A DNA stretch of 12,515 nucleotides from positions 1-12,515 of the forward strand of contig JACDFO010000028.1 in the NCBI GenBank assembly GCA_013815785.1, written 5' to 3'. Origin of the DNA: Candidatus Saccharimonadota bacterium (GTDB lineage Bacteria > Patescibacteriota > Saccharimonadia > Saccharimonadales > JACDFO01). The translations under genes and the position numbers were made by a program. How positions within the stretch are numbered: position 1 is the first letter of the stretch; every line of letters starts with the position of its first letter. The notes beneath the pieces were generated by a model that had not been told where the DNA came from, searched no databases, and was given only the letters and a program-made list of their open reading frames with translations. Below, piece by piece: positions 5,870 through 12,364 of the stretch.

Positions 5870-7507
5870 TTACATGTGGTCTGGGGCTGAGATGTTTAGA
5901 ATGCTAAGACCGCTTTTTAGAGTGTCGGCATATTTTTGAACCAATTGCAGTCTGACTGACTGGCGAGGGTCATCTATGACGCGGTTATGTTCGTAAAAAC
6001 GATTGAATGTCTGAGCTAGTTCGTATAAATATGTACAAACAAGATGTGGCATAAGCTCGCTTACCGCCTTACCGACAACTTCGTGGTATTCGCCAACTTT
6101 GCGCAGCAATGAACGCTCATCAGCCTCGAGTTCGGTGGTCAAGCCTTCCAGCTCAACAGTTGATTTAGCCAAAATACTTCGTGCGCGGGCATGCGCGTAC
6201 TGCAAATACGGCCCAGTGTTGCCCTGCAGGCTTGTAGATTCTTCGATATCAAACATAACGTCACTGCCTATGCGAGCTTTTAGAAACTGGTAACGCAGTG
6301 CCCCCGTGACGATATTGTCCGAAGCTGCGCTGCCACGCTGCGCAACTGCCTGAGAAATTTGCTCAAATAGCCAACCAATTTCAAGTACGTCGCCGTCCCT
6401 TGAGCTCATTTTGCCTGTAGAAAGTTTGACTGTCCCCGTAGAAATATTAGTCGTCACGCCCGCTAGTTCAGGTAAACATAGCTCAGCGGCTTTGATAACG
6501 CCCTTGAAGTAATCCCGCTGTTCTTCGGCTGTCACAATCATGCTTTTTTGAGCCTGAAAATCTTGATGCTTAAGTTGTATGAGTCCAAGGTCACGAGCGC
6601 CATACAAACCCCTGCCCTTGGAAGATACGAAGACATTATCAAAACTGCCGTACTTTGAACCAGGGAATACATATGCTCCGTCGTTTTCTATGAATACACC
6701 TGGCGTGTGAGCTTTTACGGTTTGGACACCCAAAGCATCAGCCTGACTTTCAAGGTAGCGTTTTTCGATCGGCTTATTACCTAGCCTGGCAACATTAGAA
6801 TCAATCTCGCGAAAACTCCAATCCATACAAACCTCATATACTTCGCGATAAACCGGGTCTTCGCGGGTAAATGAGTCGCTGGCGAGCTGGTCAATTTCGG
6901 CCTTGGCGGTTTCGTCTTCTTTATAGGCACGTGAACCTTCTGCATACATTTTAGACATAAGACTATTGCGTTCAGCATCTGCAATCGTATGCAGTTTTGC
7001 AGGATTACCTTCCACAAACTTCAATAAGCTGTACATGCTACGACCTACGTGTTGCCCGATGTCACCGTGATAGCTAACCCTATGTATTTCTGCACCGGCG
7101 TACTCAGCGAGGTTAGCGATAGTGTCGGCAATTATGGCGTTAAAAGCGTGTCCGATATGCATTGCTTTGAACGGGTTCGGATTATTAGTCTCGATGACCA
7201 CTTTCATGTCTGAAGCAAGCTTACCCGTTTGAATTTTTGCTAACTCCCACAAAACTGAATCGGTCAGTCTGATATTTATAAACCCTGGGCCGGCAATTTC
7301 AAGACTTACTATGTCGTCAGAGGATATTTCGGCCTTTATCGCTTCTGCTACCTCACGTGGATTTTTTCCGAGCTGTTTGCTAATACGCAAAGCGATGTTG
7401 GTGGCATAATCACCAAATTGTTCGTCAGGACGCGTGAGTTCTGGCTCGATATCAACATCGAACAATTTTTTGCACACATTTTTGATTACTACGGCAATCT
7501 CTATCAT
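5870..7507 (-). CDS. argS: Arginine-tRNA ligase (ArgRS)
   Basis: This 545-residue class I aminoacyl-tRNA synthetase attaches arginine to tRNA-Arg in the cytoplasm. An Arg-tRNA synthetase N-terminal (Add1) domain occupies about 1-95 and ends in the typical GPGFINIRL (73-81). The catalytic domain has NPNPFKAMHIGHAFNA (109-124), with the HIGH signature at 117-120, then YHGDIGQHVG (146-155) and KMSSRDGDV (366-374), the KMSKS-equivalent loop. The anticodon-binding DALR domain (about 400-545) contains QGNTGPYLQYAHARARSI (428-445) and ends in the family-typical APDHM tail. All key elements are present, so it should be the essential housekeeping copy. It follows the DUF1361 gene on the same strand after a 20-base gap that carries its own extended -10, 9 bases before ATG, and no Shine-Dalgarno. 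Confidence 0.97.
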   Translation of the reverse strand: MIEIAVVIKNVCKKLFDVDIEPELTRPDEQFGDYATNIALRISKQLGKNPREVAEAIKAEISSDDIVSLEIAGPGFINIRLTDSVLWELAKIQTGKLASDMKVVIETNNPNPFKAMHIGHAFNAIIADTIANLAEYAGAEIHRVSYHGDIGQHVGRSMYSLLKFVEGNPAKLHTIADAERNSLMSKMYAEGSRAYKEDETAKAEIDQLASDSFTREDPVYREVYEVCMDWSFREIDSNVARLGNKPIEKRYLESQADALGVQTVKAHTPGVFIENDGAYVFPGSKYGSFDNVFVSSKGRGLYGARDLGLIQLKHQDFQAQKSMIVTAEEQRDYFKGVIKAAELCLPELAGVTTNISTGTVKLSTGKMSSRDGDVLEIGWLFEQISQAVAQRGSAASDNIVTGALRYQFLKARIGSDVMFDIEESTSLQGNTGPYLQYAHARARSILAKSTVELEGLTTELEADERSLLRKVGEYHEVVGKAVSELMPHLVCTYLYELAQTFNRFYEHNRVIDDPRQSVRLQLVQKYADTLKSGLSILNISAPDHM

Positions 7508-7516
7508 CTTAAGCCA

Positions 7517-7525
7517 AGTATAACA
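7517..7525 (-). promoter_or_regulatory. Extended -10 of argS
   Basis: The minus strand reads TGTTATACT, with TATACT at 7517-7522, 9 bases before the argS ATG. It is squeezed into the 20-base gap after the DUF1361 stop codon. The ten bases CTGTTATACT are identical to those before the FMN reductase gene on the other strand (8241-8250), supporting a shared promoter type. Confidence 0.6.
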
Positions 7526-7527
7526 GA

Positions 7528-8211
7528 TTAGCGGTTGTTTCTAAGAGCATGGACGAACTGCCAGGCGACAATGTATATGCTGCTCAAAAGCACGAAGAAT
7601 AACGCAGTCGTACTGAAGACTTCAGAATGTGTCAGCGGGTTGATAACGCGTTCAGACACGTCGAACAATATGCCCGCCGGGTTTACTAAAATGTCCCAGG
7701 TGTTCCAGCGCAAATCGCGGCCAAGGTAAATCGCAAAACTACATACTAGAAGCACTACGCCGACGAAGCCGTGCACATAATCGCGTCGAAACCGTGTTAA
7801 CAGTTCGGTTTGCATAAGATAAATACTGGCGTAGCCTGCTACAAAACCATTAAAGATAAAGCTCATGAACATGACCGCATCAAAAAGAATACTTACCTCC
7901 CCTGTACTATGCAGATGAATCAAATCACTGACTAAATAAAAACTATTCGGTAAAAAGCCCAGCCACAGAAAACTTAAGACGATATTCGGCCACGTAAGCA
8001 AACGGCTTGTAATAAGCCGTTTTCGAAGTAAGAGCACAATTCCTAGCGGAACCCAGGCTAGCAATAGATTCCACAATAAGAACCAATAACGTATATTCTG
8101 GGATTGCTGAACACGAATAATAAACAAGGTAGCACTCACGAGATTTGATACCAGTAGTGCCGCCCCTAACCGTTGGTAATTTGTTAACCCGGGCTCAACT
8201 GTCCGTTTCAT
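7528..8211 (-). CDS. DUF1361 family integral membrane protein
   Basis: This 227-residue protein has about six to seven hydrophobic segments (roughly 15-33, 42-62, 74-92, 107-133, 147-164, 199-221). Two segments identify the DUF1361 family: WLGFLPNSFYLVSDLIHL (83-100), matching the family's LPNAPYLLTDL-like loop, and IYLGRDLRWNTWDI (161-174), matching its YLGRxLRWNSWD motif. The function of this family is not established and I do not assign one. The conserved Asp, His, Arg and Trp residues in the loops suggest a catalytic or binding role at the membrane surface rather than a plain structural protein. The start is supported by TATACT 9 bases upstream and absence of a Shine-Dalgarno. It shares a 48-base divergent promoter region with the FMN reductase gene. 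Confidence 0.85.
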   Translation of the reverse strand: MKRTVEPGLTNYQRLGAALLVSNLVSATLFIIRVQQSQNIRYWFLLWNLLLAWVPLGIVLLLRKRLITSRLLTWPNIVLSFLWLGFLPNSFYLVSDLIHLHSTGEVSILFDAVMFMSFIFNGFVAGYASIYLMQTELLTRFRRDYVHGFVGVVLLVCSFAIYLGRDLRWNTWDILVNPAGILFDVSERVINPLTHSEVFSTTALFFVLLSSIYIVAWQFVHALRNNR

Positions 8212-8220
8212 ATAACAGTT

Positions 8221-8229
8221 AGTATACCA
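8221..8229 (-). promoter_or_regulatory. Extended -10 of the DUF1361 gene
   Basis: The minus strand reads TGGTATACT, with TATACT at 8221-8226, 9 bases before ATG at 8211. Spacing and sequence mirror the divergent promoter at 8242-8250. Confidence 0.6.
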
Positions 8230-8238
8230 CTACCCCTG

Positions 8239-8257
8239 TACTGTTATACTAACAGTA
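8239..8257 (+). promoter_or_regulatory. Extended -10 of the FMN reductase gene, lying inside a perfect dyad
   Basis: TGTTATACT (8242-8250) is an extended -10 ending 9 bases before ATG at 8260. TACTGTTA (8239-8246) and TAACAGTA (8250-8257) form a perfect 8-bp inverted repeat with a three-base centre that spans the whole box. This is where a repressor of the divergent pair could bind. Another TAACAGT occurs at 8213-8219. Confidence 0.55.
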
Positions 8258-8259
8258 GA

Positions 8260-8814
8260 ATGAAACTGATGATTATTAATGGTAGCGTCCGTGAGGGTCG
8301 CCGGGCAGACACTGTTCAAGCTTGGGTTGTAGGTGTCCTAAACCAAGACACCGAGCTTATGCTTGACGTCGTTGACCTAAAAGAATTAGACTTGCCTTTT
8401 TTTAATGAAGCCCTCAACCCTTCAGATGCTAACGGTCAGTTTAAAAATCCTAAGGGTACGGCATGGGCAGCACGTGTGGCTGCCGCCGATGCATTCTTGT
8501 TTATTACGCCCGAGTACAATCATGGTCCGAGTGCGGTACTCAAAAATGCCATCGATTGGGTTTACGACGGTTGGCTGAACAAACCCATTGGCTTCGTTAG
8601 CTATGGCGGTGTTGCCGGTGGAACCCGTGCAGTACAACAATTGTTGCAAAACGTGTTGCACGTTAAGATGTTTCCCATTTCAGCCAATGTTGCTATACCG
8701 AATATCAGTACGGCTTTTGATGAACATGTCAAGCCAAACTTTCCCAGTCTGGACGACAATCTGCATAAAAGTGTGGCCGATATTAAGCAGTTACACTATC
8801 GCCTTCGAGCTTAA
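8260..8814 (+). CDS. NAD(P)H-dependent FMN reductase (flavodoxin-like fold)
   Basis: This 184-residue protein matches the COG0431/FMN_red family in length and motifs. INGSVREGRR (6-15) is the loop that binds the FMN phosphate. TPEYNHGPSAVLKNAIDWV (83-101) is the family signature that contacts the isoalloxazine ring and the dimer partner. SYGGVAGG (114-121) completes the flavin site. Members reduce FMN, quinones, azo compounds or chromate using NAD(P)H in the cytoplasm, and the physiological acceptor cannot be read from sequence. There is no ribosome binding site. The ATG is 9 bases after the -10 box, so the mRNA is probably leaderless. The next gene starts 27 bases downstream but has its own TATAAT, so co-transcription is possible but not required. 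Confidence 0.92.
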   Translation: MKLMIINGSVREGRRADTVQAWVVGVLNQDTELMLDVVDLKELDLPFFNEALNPSDANGQFKNPKGTAWAARVAAADAFLFITPEYNHGPSAVLKNAIDWVYDGWLNKPIGFVSYGGVAGGTRAVQQLLQNVLHVKMFPISANVAIPNISTAFDEHVKPNFPSLDDNLHKSVADIKQLHYRLRA

Positions 8815-8827
8815 GATTACTATAGGC

Positions 8828-8833
8828 TATAAT
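8828..8833 (+). promoter_or_regulatory. -10 box of the lipid head-group module
   Basis: A consensus TATAAT ends 8 bases before the ATG at 8842, in the 27-base gap after the FMN reductase gene. There is no Shine-Dalgarno, so a leaderless transcript covering the three genes 8842-10676 is the simplest reading. Confidence 0.55.
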
Positions 8834-8841
8834 AAGCAGTA

Positions 8842-9474
8842 ATGAAGCTTGTAAATTCCTTTCTGGATACATGCCGGAACGCGGTTCGATCGGTTATGCG
8901 CGAAGTTGCAAAAGGACTTAATAACTTCACTGGTGGCAAGTTATCCCCAAATGCCGTAACTATTTTTGGCTTGTTGATGCACATACCGATTGCTCTGTTG
9001 ATTGCTAAGGGCTACTTCGGCTACGGTGCTGTTCTGTTAGTTATTTTTGGTTTGTTCGACACACTCGACGGCGAGCTGGCGCGTCTGCAAAAACGTGCGT
9101 CGGCGGCTGGTATGCTACTAGACGCCAGTACAGACCGTATGAAAGAAGTACTGCTCTACACCGGTGTTGCCTATGCATTGGCAAGCTCCGGCCGTGTTCA
9201 TGCCATAGCTTGGGTCGTGGCGGCCTGCGGCTTTAGCATCTGTGTCAGCTATGTCAAAGCCAAGGGCGAAATGGCCATGAAAGACAGTGATTTATCCGCA
9301 AACGAAATCAACCGGCTGTTTGCTGACGGACTTATGCGTTTTGAAGTGCGGATGTTCTTGCTCGTGGTTGGCCTCGCAACTGACCGACTACTGCCGGTAA
9401 TCATTTTTATCGCTGTTTTGTCTGTGTACACTGCCCTGACACGTCTGGTTCGTATTAGTCGAAAGTTAACATGA
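8842..9474 (+). CDS. CDP-alcohol phosphatidyltransferase, inositol-phosphate-synthase-like
   Basis: This 210-residue membrane enzyme has the exact family signature D-x2-DG-x2-AR-x8-G-x3-D-x3-D at Asp73, Asp76-Gly77, Ala80-Arg81, Gly90, Asp94 and Asp98. About six hydrophobic segments surround it (near 37-55, 58-72, 102-116, 119-135, 170-180, 184-200). The family transfers a phosphoalcohol from CDP-lipid to an alcohol acceptor and releases CMP. The segment SYVKAKGEM (136-144) followed by DGLMRFEVR (162-170) resembles the SYVKARAE...ERxER arrangement of actinobacterial phosphatidylinositol-phosphate and archaeal archaetidylinositol-phosphate synthases. So the acceptor may be inositol phosphate, and glycerol 3-phosphate (PgsA) is the alternative. 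The reading is inferred from motif likeness. It heads a tight plus-strand run with a PHP phosphoesterase and a CarS-like enzyme. TGA is its stop. Confidence 0.9.
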   Translation: MKLVNSFLDTCRNAVRSVMREVAKGLNNFTGGKLSPNAVTIFGLLMHIPIALLIAKGYFGYGAVLLVIFGLFDTLDGELARLQKRASAAGMLLDASTDRMKEVLLYTGVAYALASSGRVHAIAWVVAACGFSICVSYVKAKGEMAMKDSDLSANEINRLFADGLMRFEVRMFLLVVGLATDRLLPVIIFIAVLSVYTALTRLVRISRKLT

Positions 9475-9498
9475 GACGTGCAGTCCGGAAGATAGACT

Positions 9499-10152
9499 AT
9501 GTTTCGAGTTGATCTGCATACACATTCTGTCGCTTCGCCCGACGGCGGCATCAGCATGCGGCAGTACCGTAAAGCTTTCGAAACCGGATTACTCGATTGT
9601 ATTGCCATTACAGACCATAATCGCATAGATTTTGCGACACAAGCTAAAGCGGAATTAGGTGAACGAATCATCATTGGCGAAGAAATCATGACAACTTTAG
9701 GTGAAATCGTTGGCTTATACCTGAGCGAAGTGGTTCAGCCTGGCCAAACACCGGGGGAAACTATTGCTGCTATCAAAGCCCAGGACGGAATCGTGTACAT
9801 TCCACATCCGTTTGAAACAATCAGAAAAGGTTTACATCCGGCAACACTTGATGCAATTGCGAATGACGTGGATATTGTGGAAGTCTGCAACGGCAGAGCC
9901 CTAGCCCAAAACCGAAGCCAGCAAGCGCTTGTATGGTCTAAACTGAATGCGATATCAGCCGCTGCTAGCAGCGACGCACATGGCTTGCATGGTTTAGGTA
10001 GGACGTATACTTCGTTAGCAGAGATTCCGACTCAAGATAATCTGGTAAAATTAGTAAATCAAGGCGTAATGAACACCAGTAGAGCTGTACTAAGAAGTCT
10101 GCTATATCCGAAATATCATACGATGCGTAAAAAACTTTCTAAGAGGACCTGA
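9499..10152 (+). CDS. PHP-domain metal-dependent phosphoesterase
   Basis: This 217-residue protein is a stand-alone PHP domain with all the metal-binding motifs in order: DLHTHS (5-10; His7, His9), TDHN (38-41; Asp39, His40), GEE (60-62), IPHP (101-104; His103), VEVCNGR (127-133) and SSDAHG (157-162; Asp159, His161). PHP proteins hydrolyse phosphomonoesters or phosphodiesters using two or three metal ions. Known examples include histidinol phosphatase and nucleotide phosphatases, and nothing here points to histidine synthesis. It starts 24 bases after the phosphatidyltransferase gene, and its TGA overlaps the ATG of the CarS-like gene by one base, so it is translationally coupled to lipid enzymes. 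The C-terminus is basic (KYHTMRKKLSKRT), which could favour membrane association. A lipid-phosphate phosphatase role is an inference from position only. GGAAG at 9487-9491 is a weak ribosome binding site. Confidence 0.9.
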   Translation: MFRVDLHTHSVASPDGGISMRQYRKAFETGLLDCIAITDHNRIDFATQAKAELGERIIIGEEIMTTLGEIVGLYLSEVVQPGQTPGETIAAIKAQDGIVYIPHPFETIRKGLHPATLDAIANDVDIVEVCNGRALAQNRSQQALVWSKLNAISAAASSDAHGLHGLGRTYTSLAEIPTQDNLVKLVNQGVMNTSRAVLRSLLYPKYHTMRKKLSKRT

Positions 10153-10676
10153 TGGAATTTTTGATTAGTGCATTCTTGTTCTTTTTGCCCGCGGGTGTCG
10201 CAAACGCGACGCCTGTTTTTGCGAATCGTATACCATGGTTACGCCGATGGAAAACACCGCTTGACCTTGGAAAGAGTTGGCGCGGGATAAGACTAATGGG
10301 AGATAACAAAACATGGAGGGGGCTTATTTCTGGAACCGTCATGGGCGGTGTTACAAGTTTACTTACAAGTTACTTTTTTATTCCTAACTCGGGTGATCCA
10401 TTGTTTATATTTTTGGTTGGTGCAGCACTAGGCGCTGGGGCATTGACGGGCGATGCAGTAGAAAGCTTTGTGAAAAGGCGCCGCGGTGTTATGCCCGGTA
10501 AAAGCTGGTTCCCTTTTGACCAAACAGATTATATTATCGGCGGCTTGGTTTTTGTGTATCCACTAACCTTCATACCATTTATTCTAATGATAGCCATCCT
10601 ACTCTTATATTTCGGCTTACATCTATTGGTCGGTTATCTTGGTTTCTTGCTCGGCTTCAAGCAACACCCAATTTAA
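10152..10676 (+). CDS. CDP-archaeol synthase-like (CarS/DUF46) CDP-lipid synthase
   Basis: This 174-residue membrane protein matches the CarS (DUF46) family, whose archaeal members convert CTP and an ether-lipid phosphatidic acid to CDP-archaeol. Motifs in order are PAGVANATPVFANR (13-26), PLDLGKSWRGIRLMGDNKTW (36-55), which contains the conserved GDNKTWRG, GDAVESFVKRRRG (100-112) and PFDQTDYIIGG (121-131), the family's DQxDFxxG. Hydrophobic segments lie at about 1-20, 59-77, 84-100, 126-145 and 146-168. In a bacterium with ester lipids it presumably acts on phosphatidic acid and takes the place of CdsA. Its product is the substrate of the phosphatidyltransferase at 8842. ATG overlaps the previous stop in TGATG, with AGAGGA (10142-10147) as ribosome binding site. 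Its TAA interlocks with the stop of the convergent isomerase gene. Confidence 0.9.
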   Translation: MEFLISAFLFFLPAGVANATPVFANRIPWLRRWKTPLDLGKSWRGIRLMGDNKTWRGLISGTVMGGVTSLLTSYFFIPNSGDPLFIFLVGAALGAGALTGDAVESFVKRRRGVMPGKSWFPFDQTDYIIGGLVFVYPLTFIPFILMIAILLLYFGLHLLVGYLGFLLGFKQHPI

Positions 10677-11713
10677 TCGTCTAGAGACGTTTTGAACTTT
10701 TCAATTAGATCTACCGGGGTCGGGTTGAGCCCATTTAACAGCGCTGTGTAAAGACTAACAAAATCACCGAGAGCAATAGTCCAAAGCAAATGCTCAAGCA
10801 CGGTTCCGCCTTGAGCTTGGATGACGTGGGCTGCCGGACGTTTGCCAGACAGTAAGCGATCAGTTACTTCAAAACGTTTTTGAATACGCTCGTGCTCCAA
10901 GCTACTTCGCAGGTCGATTACTGCATACGGCTTGTCGACAGGATGACTGCTCCACCCCAGGAATTCATTGTGATTAAACTCTGGCAGCGCATTGCACCAG
11001 GCGATATTCTTAGCATTTTCATTAAAACTGATTTTCCATTTATAGGCGGCCGGGAACAACTTAGGACCAGCATAGATGACGGGTGATTTACCAATACACT
11101 CTAGTGCCAATTGTTTGGCGAGATTATCTTTAGTTGCAACAGTCGGCAGCCAGCTACTCACTATATTTTTTACAAACTCACTCTCGGACTCTAAGGTGTT
11201 AGCGGCATTTTGCTCGCCGTTTAAACCGGCTTTATCAAGAATAGTAGCCAACGCTTTTAGGCTGGCAAGTGCACCAAAACGGGGTTGCCCCACATCTGGC
11301 AACCTGGCAATAGGGTAGTTATTTTCAGTTGCGATATCAGCCAGTTTTCCACCGCTGGCTATAATGGCTAATTGTGCGCCCTTTTGTTCTGCCTGAGCTA
11401 GTGCGTTAAATGTTTCTTCGGTATTACCCGAATAGCTCGAAGCAATAAACAGTGTTTTGGGTCCGACGTATGCAGGAATGTCGTATGCACGACAAATTTC
11501 AAACGGCACATTTATCTTCGGCCAGGAAGTAGCAATAAGTGCCGCCAATGCCGACCCGCCCATTCCCGCGAACACAACATTCTCGATCTGCCCTGCTTGA
11601 TCGTTCCAACCCTCAAGGTCATATACCGTATTTAGTTGATGCCACTGTTTTTCGGCTATACCCAGGGCGTCTTGAGCGTCTCGGTCATGGATATATTTTA
11701 GGTCGTCGAGCAT
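10673..11713 (-). CDS. Bifunctional phosphoglucose/phosphomannose isomerase
   Basis: This 346-residue SIS-domain protein matches the archaeal/bacterial PGI/PMI family (about 300-350 residues), distinct from classical large PGI. It interconverts glucose 6-phosphate, fructose 6-phosphate and mannose 6-phosphate in the cytoplasm. Seen are AGMGGSALAA (49-58), which holds the sugar phosphate, SSYSGNTEET (92-101), the SIS phosphate loop, and NENAKNIAWCNALPEFNHNE (231-250). Glu232 and His248 are 16 residues apart, as are the catalytic Glu203 and His219 of the crenarchaeal enzyme. A C-terminal PVDLIEKFK (333-341) carries the expected Lys. The start is supported by AAAGGAGG (11718-11725), with only four bases to ATG. 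Its stop codon interlocks with that of the CarS-like gene. It supplies sugar phosphates for central metabolism and glycan precursors. Confidence 0.93.
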   Translation of the reverse strand: MLDDLKYIHDRDAQDALGIAEKQWHQLNTVYDLEGWNDQAGQIENVVFAGMGGSALAALIATSWPKINVPFEICRAYDIPAYVGPKTLFIASSYSGNTEETFNALAQAEQKGAQLAIIASGGKLADIATENNYPIARLPDVGQPRFGALASLKALATILDKAGLNGEQNAANTLESESEFVKNIVSSWLPTVATKDNLAKQLALECIGKSPVIYAGPKLFPAAYKWKISFNENAKNIAWCNALPEFNHNEFLGWSSHPVDKPYAVIDLRSSLEHERIQKRFEVTDRLLSGKRPAAHVIQAQGGTVLEHLLWTIALGDFVSLYTALLNGLNPTPVDLIEKFKTSLDD

Positions 11714-11717
11714 TATG

Positions 11718-11749
11718 CCTCCTTTAAATCGGTCGTTCTGTGTACTCTA
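11718..11749 (-). promoter_or_regulatory. Leader of the PGI/PMI gene: strong Shine-Dalgarno and weak -10
   Basis: AAAGGAGG (11718-11725, minus) is the strongest Shine-Dalgarno in the window, four bases from ATG. TAGAGT (11744-11749, minus) is a possible but weak -10, 30 bases before ATG. Confidence 0.45.
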
Positions 11750-11775
11750 TTTAGCTTACACTACCTCGATGCTTA

Positions 11776-11795
11776 TGCTATATTATTGCTATAGA
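11776..11795 (+). promoter_or_regulatory. Two overlapping candidate extended -10 boxes of the 11825 gene
   Basis: TGCTATATT (11776-11784) and TGCTATAGA (11787-11795) are near-repeats 11 bases apart, both extended -10-like. They give leaders of about 33 or 22 bases before ATG at 11825. Only a G-rich stretch (11806-11812), not a clean Shine-Dalgarno, precedes the start. Confidence 0.4.
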
Positions 11796-11824
11796 TTAAT
11801 GACAAGGGTGGGGTACATAGACTT

Positions 11825-12364
11825 ATGTTCGGTCAAAACAACGACAATCAAGATCCGCAGACAATTCAAAATAACATGGCAGGACCTGGCTCAGAAAATA
11901 ACCCGCCAGCTGGTTTTTTTAATCCCAGCGCACCGAATCCACCCCAACAGCCATTTGGCACCAATGATAATAATGGCCAGGTCATAGCAGATGTTAGTGC
12001 TCCCGTATTGGCAGACCCGAATCCGACAGATTTTACTGCACCCTCAACTCCTGCTGATGGCCCTGCCCCAGTGAACACCATGCCACCACCACCTGATGCC
12101 AGCATTACGCCTAGCAACGACCACCTGCTTAGCATGAAGCAAGAGGCCTTGCAGCATCTTAATCCGCTAGTAAGCCACCTAGACCAAGGTCCGGAAGAGA
12201 AATTCCGAACCGTCATGATGATGATTCAGGCCAGTGACGACCACAATAAGCTCGGTGAAGCCTTTGACTTAGCGAAGCAAATTACAGATGACAAGACTCG
12301 TGCGCAAGCCTTGCTTGATGTAATAAACGAAATAAATTACTTCACCCAACAACACTCGAACTAG
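11825..12364 (+). CDS. Conserved-looking protein of unknown function, disordered N-terminus and helical C-terminus
   Basis: I do not recognise a named family in this 179-residue protein. Residues 1-95 are rich in Pro, Asn, Gln, Ala and Asp with repeated Asn-Pro and Pro-Pro pairs, and are likely disordered. Residues 97-176 look compact and helical: HLLSMKQEALQHLNPLVSHL, then a short PEEKFRTVMMMIQASDD stretch, a helix around LGEAFDLAKQITDDKTRAQ (143-161) and LLDVINEINYFTQQ (163-176). There is no signal peptide, membrane segment or Cys. From memory, similar C-terminal segments occur in other Saccharibacteria, but this needs a search. The layout suggests a soluble adaptor or regulator with a flexible tail. 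Its TAG interlocks with the stop of the convergent wall-anchored protein gene, and it diverges from PGI/PMI across a 111-base gap. Confidence 0.82.
   Translation: MFGQNNDNQDPQTIQNNMAGPGSENNPPAGFFNPSAPNPPQQPFGTNDNNGQVIADVSAPVLADPNPTDFTAPSTPADGPAPVNTMPPPPDASITPSNDHLLSMKQEALQHLNPLVSHLDQGPEEKFRTVMMMIQASDDHNKLGEAFDLAKQITDDKTRAQALLDVINEINYFTQQHSN

Noticed and set aside
9493..9498. TAGACT directly before the ATG of the PHP gene, resembling the -10 of the SGNH gene
   Set aside because: It abuts the start codon, so transcription from it would begin inside the gene; the PHP gene is better explained as part of the upstream transcript.
10678..10693. CGTC-TAGA-GACG followed by TTTT just after the CarS-like stop, a possible plus-strand terminator
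   Set aside because: The stem is only four to five base pairs and lies inside the isomerase coding sequence; too weak to call.
11866..12216. A 116-codon Gly-rich open frame antisense to the 11825 gene
   Set aside because: The composition is what reverse-complemented Pro/Ala codons give, and the plus-strand frame has a sensible promoter, start and interlocked stop.
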